Shown one piece after another: positions 13,804 to 18,530 of a DNA stretch of 18,530 nt; positions within the stretch are counted from its first letter, which is position 1, and each line of letters opens with the position of its first letter. Origin of the DNA: an uncultured Pirellulales bacterium. Its GTDB lineage: Bacteria; Planctomycetota; Planctomycetia; Pirellulales; Lacipirellulaceae. The stretch is taken from contig CAMYJY010000046.1 in assembly GCA_947258835.1 (NCBI GenBank), forward strand, positions 1 to 18,530, in the 5' to 3' direction. The notes below the pieces were generated by a model. The model was not told the DNA's origin. It did not search any database and worked only from the letters and a program-made list of their open reading frames with translations. Position numbers and translations under genes: made by a program.

Positions 13804-15780
13804 ATGGTGATTTTTAATAAACGATTCATTTCACTTAGCGTGCTCCTGGTTCTTTCCACGAGTTGGCTCGGCCACACCACGGCGCGGGCTGCCGTTTCCA
13901 GCGACACGCTCATGCCCCCCAGTACCCGCGGCTTTGTGTCGATTATTGACATCGATGTCCTCCACAAGAATTGGCAACGCACCCAGCTCGGCCAACTCGT
14001 GCGAGACGAGGCCATGCGTCCTTTCGTGGAAGACTTGAAACGACAGCTTCGCACCAAGATCTCAGGAGTTCGAGACAAGCTGGGCATTGACTTGGCCGAC
14101 CTAAAAGATGTCGCGGGAGGAGAAATTGCCTTCGGCATGATCGAGCGTGAGAACGACCGCGCGGCAATCGCCCTGTGCATGGACGTCACCGACCGCCATC
14201 GTCAGCTGGAACAGCTACTCCAAAAAGCAGATCAAGAGCTAACCAAACGCGAGGCCACCAAGTCGACCTCGCAGCGCGGCGACACGCAAATCACGACCTA
14301 TGAGATTCCGACCCGCACAGAGGAGGCGGAGCTTCGGACTGCCATTTTCTTTGTCCGCGATGACATGTTTTGTGCTTGCGACAATCGGGCCGAGGCGATG
14401 GAAATGCTGGCGCGGTTTCGCAACCAATCGGCTGGTCTATCGAGCATCGATGCCTACCAGCATACGATGCGCAACTGCCTCCAAGAGGCTCAGGGGTTGC
14501 GCCCCGATCTGCGGTGGTATGTGGATCCCTTTGGGTACGCTCGGGCGACACGTTCGCTGGCTCCTGCCGGTCAAAAACGGTATGGCAAGGACTATCTCCA
14601 GATTCTGGCGGGACAAGGTTTTGACGCCATCCAAGGTCTTGGTGGTTTCGTGAATCTCTCGGTGGCCGGCTCGTACGAATTGCTGCACCGCACGTCCGTC
14701 TACGCCCCACCGATTCCCGGAAACTCGGAAAAGTACCGCTTGGCCATGCGGATGTTGAAATTCCCCAACCGGCAAGCCCCCACCACGCTCTCTTGGTTGC
14801 CGCGCAAGCTGGCGACCTACCGCACGCTCAATTGCGATCTCAGCAATGCCTTTGAAAACTTCAATACCCTGTTTGATGCCATTGCCGGTTATGAAGAGGC
14901 CTTTGCGGGAGTGCTGGAAGGTCTGGAGCGGGATCCGTACGGTCCGCAGGTCGATGTGCGTCAAGATTTTGTGAACCACCTGGGCGAGCGCGTGATGCTG
15001 GTGACTGATTATCAGGTTCCCATCACACCGCAGTGCGAGCGGTTTATGGTTGTTGTCGAATTGAAGAACGAAGAGGCGGTGGCAAACACGGTTCGCAAAT
15101 TTATGGAAAGTGATCCAAACGCCTCGGAACATGATTATGAAGGAACGGTTGTCTGGGAAATCCAAGAGGCGGAAGAGGATATTCCAGAGCTGGACATCAC
15201 CTCGTCGGATCTGGATCTATTGGATCCCATCGGAGTCGAGGAAACGGTGCTGGGAGACACACCTGCCGGCAACTCGGACGAGGCTTCGGCCATCTGTGTG
15301 ACGGATAGCCATTTGTTCATTGCCTCGCACTCGGAATTTTTAAGGGAGTTGCTCTCCACGGAAGAGTCCCATCACCGCTTGCACAGCGCTCCCGATTTTC
15401 ATGAAGTCGAAAGCTCACTTTCACGCTTACTGCCAGGCAAGTCGGCGATTCGATCGTTTATCCGCACGGACGAGGCCGTCCGCCCGGTGTACGAACTTTT
15501 GCGGCAGGGCAAGATGCCCGAGGCGGAAACCTTGCTTGGTCGTTTTCTGAATCGCTTGCTCACGCCTCCTGATGAGGAAGAAGAGGGTGTGCTCCGCAAG
15601 CAAAATATTGACGGCAGCAAGCTCCCTGAGTTCGAAATGGTCCGCCGTTATTTTGGACCCGCAGGCACGGTTATCCGCAGCGAGGAGGATGGCTGGATGA
15701 TGGTGGGTGCCTCACTCAGTAAGTTGTCGCCCCAGGCACGTATTCCCAGCAGCACCAGGACCATCAAAAGCCTCCGCTAG
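13804..15780 (+). CDS. Large secreted protein of unknown function, planctomycete type
   Basis: A 658-residue protein with a signal peptide: basic start, hydrophobic core (about residues 8-22), and likely cleavage near ARA-AV at residue 30. I see no catalytic motif or membrane segment beyond it. The body has features of a conserved secreted family I associate with planctomycetes: a FVSIIDIDVLHKNWQRTQLGQL opening after the signal, a GGEIAFGM segment, a repeated VNLSV/VVVEL-type strand pattern and an acidic region (about 450-490). The C-terminal part repeats the theme of the first half with EFLRELLSTEESHH, suggesting internal duplication of one domain. The ATG at 13804 has AGG only three bases before it; the GTG at 13807 is an alternative. 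Its stop interlocks with the convergent gene on the other strand. Function unknown. Confidence 0.85.
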   Translation: MVIFNKRFISLSVLLVLSTSWLGHTTARAAVSSDTLMPPSTRGFVSIIDIDVLHKNWQRTQLGQLVRDEAMRPFVEDLKRQLRTKISGVRDKLGIDLADLKDVAGGEIAFGMIERENDRAAIALCMDVTDRHRQLEQLLQKADQELTKREATKSTSQRGDTQITTYEIPTRTEEAELRTAIFFVRDDMFCACDNRAEAMEMLARFRNQSAGLSSIDAYQHTMRNCLQEAQGLRPDLRWYVDPFGYARATRSLAPAGQKRYGKDYLQILAGQGFDAIQGLGGFVNLSVAGSYELLHRTSVYAPPIPGNSEKYRLAMRMLKFPNRQAPTTLSWLPRKLATYRTLNCDLSNAFENFNTLFDAIAGYEEAFAGVLEGLERDPYGPQVDVRQDFVNHLGERVMLVTDYQVPITPQCERFMVVVELKNEEAVANTVRKFMESDPNASEHDYEGTVVWEIQEAEEDIPELDITSSDLDLLDPIGVEETVLGDTPAGNSDEASAICVTDSHLFIASHSEFLRELLSTEESHHRLHSAPDFHEVESSLSRLLPGKSAIRSFIRTDEAVRPVYELLRQGKMPEAETLLGRFLNRLLTPPDEEEEGVLRKQNIDGSKLPEFEMVRRYFGPAGTVIRSEEDGWMMVGASLSKLSPQARIPSSTRTIKSLR

Positions 15781-17567
15781 GGAACTTGCACTTTGGCCCA
15801 AAACGGACGGAGGCGGTCGCCGCGAGTGCGAACGTCCTCCAGGAGCACCTCCAGGGAGGGCTCGGTGCTGGCGGCCAACTTGGAAAGCTTGCGGCCATTC
15901 CAGGTGAGCTTGATCGGTTGCGAAAAATCAACGAGCTCCGGACTCAACCAGAGAGTCGTGCGTGCGGCACCGCTATCCGCCGCGAGGTGGTTTTTTTTCA
16001 GGACCCGGCCCTCGACCGAGGTCGGCCGTGCTTGACGCTGGGGCCAGCTGGCCGGGTGCACGCTGCGGGGAAAATCACGGCCTTCGATCCACCAAAAAAA
16101 ATTGTCCCAGGGCCGCATGGTCATGCAGCGAAACTCGGCCGGCGAGGCTTGCCGGCGATGGGTGGGTCGTTGCATCCAGGTCAAGGCCTCTAGGATTTCG
16201 TCATGAAACGATTCCTGTCCGCGACCTAAAAATTCGACCACCGTCACGTCAAAACGCTGGCGAAAGTACTTGTCCAGTACGGGAGCGTTGGCGACCATTT
16301 TGTTGCCATCTTTTTCTCCGGCGACAAAGTACAACGGAACATAGGCGGCGTTTTCCCAGTAATGCTGCACATACTTTTTGACGGAACTGTAGCGGGCCGT
16401 GAATGGCAAGGCACCGGCCCACAGATCGGGATGGGCGAGCGCCAGATCCCAAGCTGCGTCACCGCCGATGTCGTGGCCGGAGAGAAACACGCGGTTGGTG
16501 TCGATGCTAAACCGCCGGGTCGCATCGCGGAGTGCCGTCAACACCGCCTCATGTTCGCGCAAAGTGTATTCATAACGGTACTGCTGCGGCTGCTGCCACT
16601 GCACGGCCAGCGTCATGTAGCCATGCCGCATGGCTTGGCCACGCCGTGGCCCCACGATCGCGCCGGCCGCATCGCGGGCCGGTGGGCCCGTCCAGAATTC
16701 CAGTTCTTGGAGGGGTGAATTGTGGGCCCCATTCAGCACCACCAGGACGGGATAGCGGCGGTAGGGATCGTATTCGGGTGGCAGCTGGACGTGGTAACGG
16801 AAGTCGCCATTTTCACTTTGTCCGGGGGCTGTCAACGCATAGGCGCCGTGGCCCTCAACGGCCTCCGCGGGAATTTCCCAGGGAGGCGTCAGGTGGGCAA
16901 TCAGCCGCGCCACCTGCGGTACGGAGTCGCCGGCCGCACTGCGAATCGATTCCAGTAAAACCAGACGCTGATGTGCCAGCGGCTCCAGTAAATAACGCCG
17001 CACCTGCTCCCGCACCCGGAGCCAGGAAATGGCCTCGGCCAGTTCCTGGGTGGCCCCGGCTGCCCCCAGGACCCAGCCGCTCGTGGCCAGGGCGACTTTT
17101 GCTTCCACGGCCAGGGAGGCATCGTCCGCCAACTGAATTAGAGGTACCAGTCGCGGCAAACTATGGGGACTGAGATCGGTGAGAATTTCCTGCACCAGGG
17201 GATCGATCAATTGGCGATGATCGGCGTCCGTAATTTTCTGGGCCAAGGCCTGCAGCTGCTGCTTGACTGCCGCCAACCGGGCTGCGCGGGCATTGCACTC
17301 GGCGTTCAGCTCGCGGACCTGTTGCAAGGTCTCACCCGCCACGTTTTCCAGTGGGAAATTCTGGAGCAAGGTTGCCACGAGCTGATGCTGACCGGCAGCC
17401 TGGCGGAGCTGGATTTCTTGGAGCACGCGACGGGCAGCCATTTGTTTGAGCTCGTGTGCCTGTGCGGACAACTCCTGCATTTCCGGGAAGCGCTCGATGA
17501 TCGCTGCTAATTCCGCCCGCGCATCGCTGTAGCGCTCGGCCTGCAAATAAAACCGCACCACCTGCAA
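15777..17567 (-). CDS. C-terminal part of a frameshifted secreted protein: helical repeats plus alpha/beta-hydrolase domain
   Basis: This frame (596 residues from a TTG that is probably not a real start) continues the gene starting at 18160. In-frame sequence upstream of 17567 also looks coding (ARILAQAVSQENAQDWLQ) and joins the N-terminal frame if one base is added. The first part (about 1-225) is helical, TPR-like. From about 255 there is an alpha/beta-hydrolase domain: YHVQLPPEYDPYRRYPVLVV, then FLSGHDIGGDAAWDLALAHP, PLYFVAGEKDGNK and VVEFLGRGQESFHDEIL. The nucleophile elbow is GHDIGG, with Asp366 where esterases have Ser, and the usual late His-bearing turn has Gln451 with His455 nearby. 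So it may be an Asp-nucleophile enzyme or an inactive one. The stop overlaps the convergent gene by four bases. Confidence 0.82.
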   Translation of the reverse strand: MQVVRFYLQAERYSDARAELAAIIERFPEMQELSAQAHELKQMAARRVLQEIQLRQAAGQHQLVATLLQNFPLENVAGETLQQVRELNAECNARAARLAAVKQQLQALAQKITDADHRQLIDPLVQEILTDLSPHSLPRLVPLIQLADDASLAVEAKVALATSGWVLGAAGATQELAEAISWLRVREQVRRYLLEPLAHQRLVLLESIRSAAGDSVPQVARLIAHLTPPWEIPAEAVEGHGAYALTAPGQSENGDFRYHVQLPPEYDPYRRYPVLVVLNGAHNSPLQELEFWTGPPARDAAGAIVGPRRGQAMRHGYMTLAVQWQQPQQYRYEYTLREHEAVLTALRDATRRFSIDTNRVFLSGHDIGGDAAWDLALAHPDLWAGALPFTARYSSVKKYVQHYWENAAYVPLYFVAGEKDGNKMVANAPVLDKYFRQRFDVTVVEFLGRGQESFHDEILEALTWMQRPTHRRQASPAEFRCMTMRPWDNFFWWIEGRDFPRSVHPASWPQRQARPTSVEGRVLKKNHLAADSGAARTTLWLSPELVDFSQPIKLTWNGRKLSKLAASTEPSLEVLLEDVRTRGDRLRPFWAKVQVP

Positions 17568-17602
17568 CCAGTCTTGAGCGTTTTCCTGGGATACGGCTTG
17601 GG

Positions 17603-18160
17603 CTAAGATCCGCGCCGGGTGTCACGGGGAATGGAACTGGTCGCCAACCGCATGTCCCACACGGGCGACCTCGGCTGACCACGCAACCCTTCCACCTTGG
17701 CATACCGCGGCGTGAGCTCAGTAATGCCCTGCACGATAGACAGGGGACCGTCTTTGGTACGCATGCGGTAGATCCGCCGGCCATAGTCGTCGAAAGGGGT
17801 AATCCCCAAACTGGGCCCCACACTGCCCAGCGTGCTACCGGCCTGGGAGACATTTTGCCAAAGCTTAATTTTAACGAGCGGCTCTGGCGCCAGATCCACG
17901 ATCTGCGCCCCGTGCTTGGGAACAAACACCCGTCGCAGATCATCGTGGATCAGCAAGATGGGCGTGGACTGCGTGGGCTCTTCGTCCGGCTGCGGCTCGA
18001 CCGGATTTTTGGCAACTCCCGGCAAATACAACATCCGCCCTGGGAGAATGCGCCCGTCAGGCAGCTGCACCTTCTGAGCCCAACCCAGCCCAGCGGAGAC
18101 GGCAACCATCCAGCAAACAGTCAGCCAGAGGCCAATCCTACGAAAATTCAACAATTTCAA
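17603..18160 (-). CDS. N-terminal part of the frameshifted secreted protein
   Basis: It encodes a signal peptide (MKLLNFRRIGLWLTVCWM and on to GLGWAQ) and a beta-rich domain starting KVQLPDGRILPGRMLYL, with no catalytic motif seen. The frame is open to 18307, but that reaches into the repeat array. I chose the TTG at 18158-18160 because GGGAG (18168-18172) lies seven bases before it and the product then begins with a standard signal. It ends at a TAG at 17603-17605 right after PRDTRRGS. One extra C in the run matching GGG at 17617-17619 (plus strand) would read PRDTPARILAQAV and join the frame ending at 15777, for about 794 residues. So this is most likely one gene with a sequence error or a recent mutation. 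Confidence 0.75.
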   Translation of the reverse strand: MKLLNFRRIGLWLTVCWMVAVSAGLGWAQKVQLPDGRILPGRMLYLPGVAKNPVEPQPDEEPTQSTPILLIHDDLRRVFVPKHGAQIVDLAPEPLVKIKLWQNVSQAGSTLGSVGPSLGITPFDDYGRRIYRMRTKDGPLSIVQGITELTPRYAKVEGLRGQPRSPVWDMRLATSSIPRDTRRGS

Positions 18161-18203
18161 AAACTTGCTCCCGGTTGGAGGATACGTGGTGTCGCCTCTT
18201 GCT

Positions 18204-18231
18204 ATTGTGGCCAGTGTCGCGGCAGAGTCAA
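18204..18231 (-). promoter_or_regulatory. Sigma-70-like promoter for the frameshifted secreted-protein gene
   Basis: On the minus strand, TTGACT (18226-18231) and CACAAT (18204-18209) are separated by 16 bases. TTGACT matches five of six -35 positions and CACAAT four of six -10 positions. Transcription would begin near 18197, leaving about 37 bases before the TTG start, with a good Shine-Dalgarno. The -35 sits at the edge of the first repeat unit. Confidence 0.4.
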
Positions 18232-18530
18232 TTTTCCCGCGCGGGCGGGAATCCAGGCCGTCCCTGTCACACCATCCGTCATTCCCACGGGAATCCAGGA
18301 ACCTCACACGTCATTCCCGCGCAGGCGGGAATCCAGGCCGTACTTATCACACCATCCGTCATTCCCACCGGAATCCAGGAACCTCACACGTCATTCCCGC
18401 GCAGGCGGGAATCCAGACCGTACTTATCACACCAACCGTCATTCCCGCACAGGCGGGAATCTAGGCCGTCCTTATCACATCATCCGTCATTCCCGCGCAG
18501 GCGGGAATCCAGACCGTCCTTATCACACCA
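18229..18530. repeat. Tandem array of dRS3-like units, 48 and 32 bp, running off the right edge
   Basis: Units begin near 18229, then at 18277, 18309, 18357, 18389, 18437 and 18485. Their lengths are 48, 32, 48, 32, 48, 48 and at least 46. Full units carry CGTCATTCCC, an eight-base middle, GGGAATC, then a tail like CCGTCCTTATCACACCATC. The 32-base units have a shrunken core and a different tail (GGAACCTCACA). The first four units form two 80-base higher-order repeats. The core is the same family as 12300-12431. The array is gene-free and lies just upstream of the promoter at 18204-18231. Confidence 0.9.

Noticed and set aside
17568..18307. Longer N-terminus for the secreted protein, starting at 18307
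   Set aside because: It would be encoded by the repeat array, places the signal peptide about 50 residues inward, and ignores the good Shine-Dalgarno before the TTG at 18160.
18229..18530. CRISPR array
   Set aside because: The intervals between palindromic cores are themselves repeated, not unique spacers, unit length alternates between 48 and 32, and no cas gene is present.

Overview
The window looks like a piece of a planctomycete chromosome (order Pirellulales or a close relative), probably from an environmental genome. I infer this from moderately high GC, several genes with weak or no Shine-Dalgarno sequence, TTG starts, two large secreted proteins (13804-15780, and the frameshifted gene 15777-18160) of types I associate with planctomycetes, and many dispersed palindromic intergenic repeats. 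The phylum is inferred from memory of protein families; no database was searched.

Layout. 1-110: a short tandem repeat array cut by the left edge. 152-780: a two-gene MazF/PemK-type toxin-antitoxin operon. 781-1339: no convincing gene, but copy 1 of a dispersed repeat of about 190 bp. 1340-1413: tRNA-Pro(GGG) on the minus strand. 1616-7916, minus strand: tonB, then a cusB-like adaptor, a cusA-like RND pump, and a His-rich lipoprotein. A second copy of the 190-bp repeat sits between cusB and cusA. 8273-10373, plus strand: a TonB-dependent outer-membrane receptor, divergent from tonB, with its signal peptide one base out of frame with the barrel. 10526-12031, minus strand: a lipidated TolC/CusC-type outer-membrane factor. 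12490-13458, plus strand: a Tat-exported alpha/beta hydrolase. 13804-15780, plus strand: a large secreted protein of unknown function. 15777-18160, minus strand: a large secreted protein with an alpha/beta-hydrolase C-terminus, split by a one-base frameshift. 18229-18530: a tandem array of inverted-repeat units running off the right edge.

How the genes work together. Adaptor, pump and outer-membrane factor form a complete tripartite heavy-metal efflux (CBA) system. The small lipoprotein, with His-rich ends, and His/Cys clusters in the adaptor suggest periplasmic metal capture. TonB and a TonB-dependent receptor lie inside the same cluster, so an energised outer-membrane importer may be linked to the exporter. 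This mixed import/export cluster, with its structured divergent control region (7917-8272), is the most system-like part of the window. The metal is not known. The pump has an AcrB-like double Asp in TM4 rather than the single-Asp CusA/CzcA signature.

Less ordinary items: two genes each broken by a single base at or near a three-base homopolymer (more likely sequence errors than biology), convergent genes whose stop codons interlock in one CTAG, a hydrolase with Asp at the nucleophile elbow, and at least four families of palindromic or tandem intergenic repeats.
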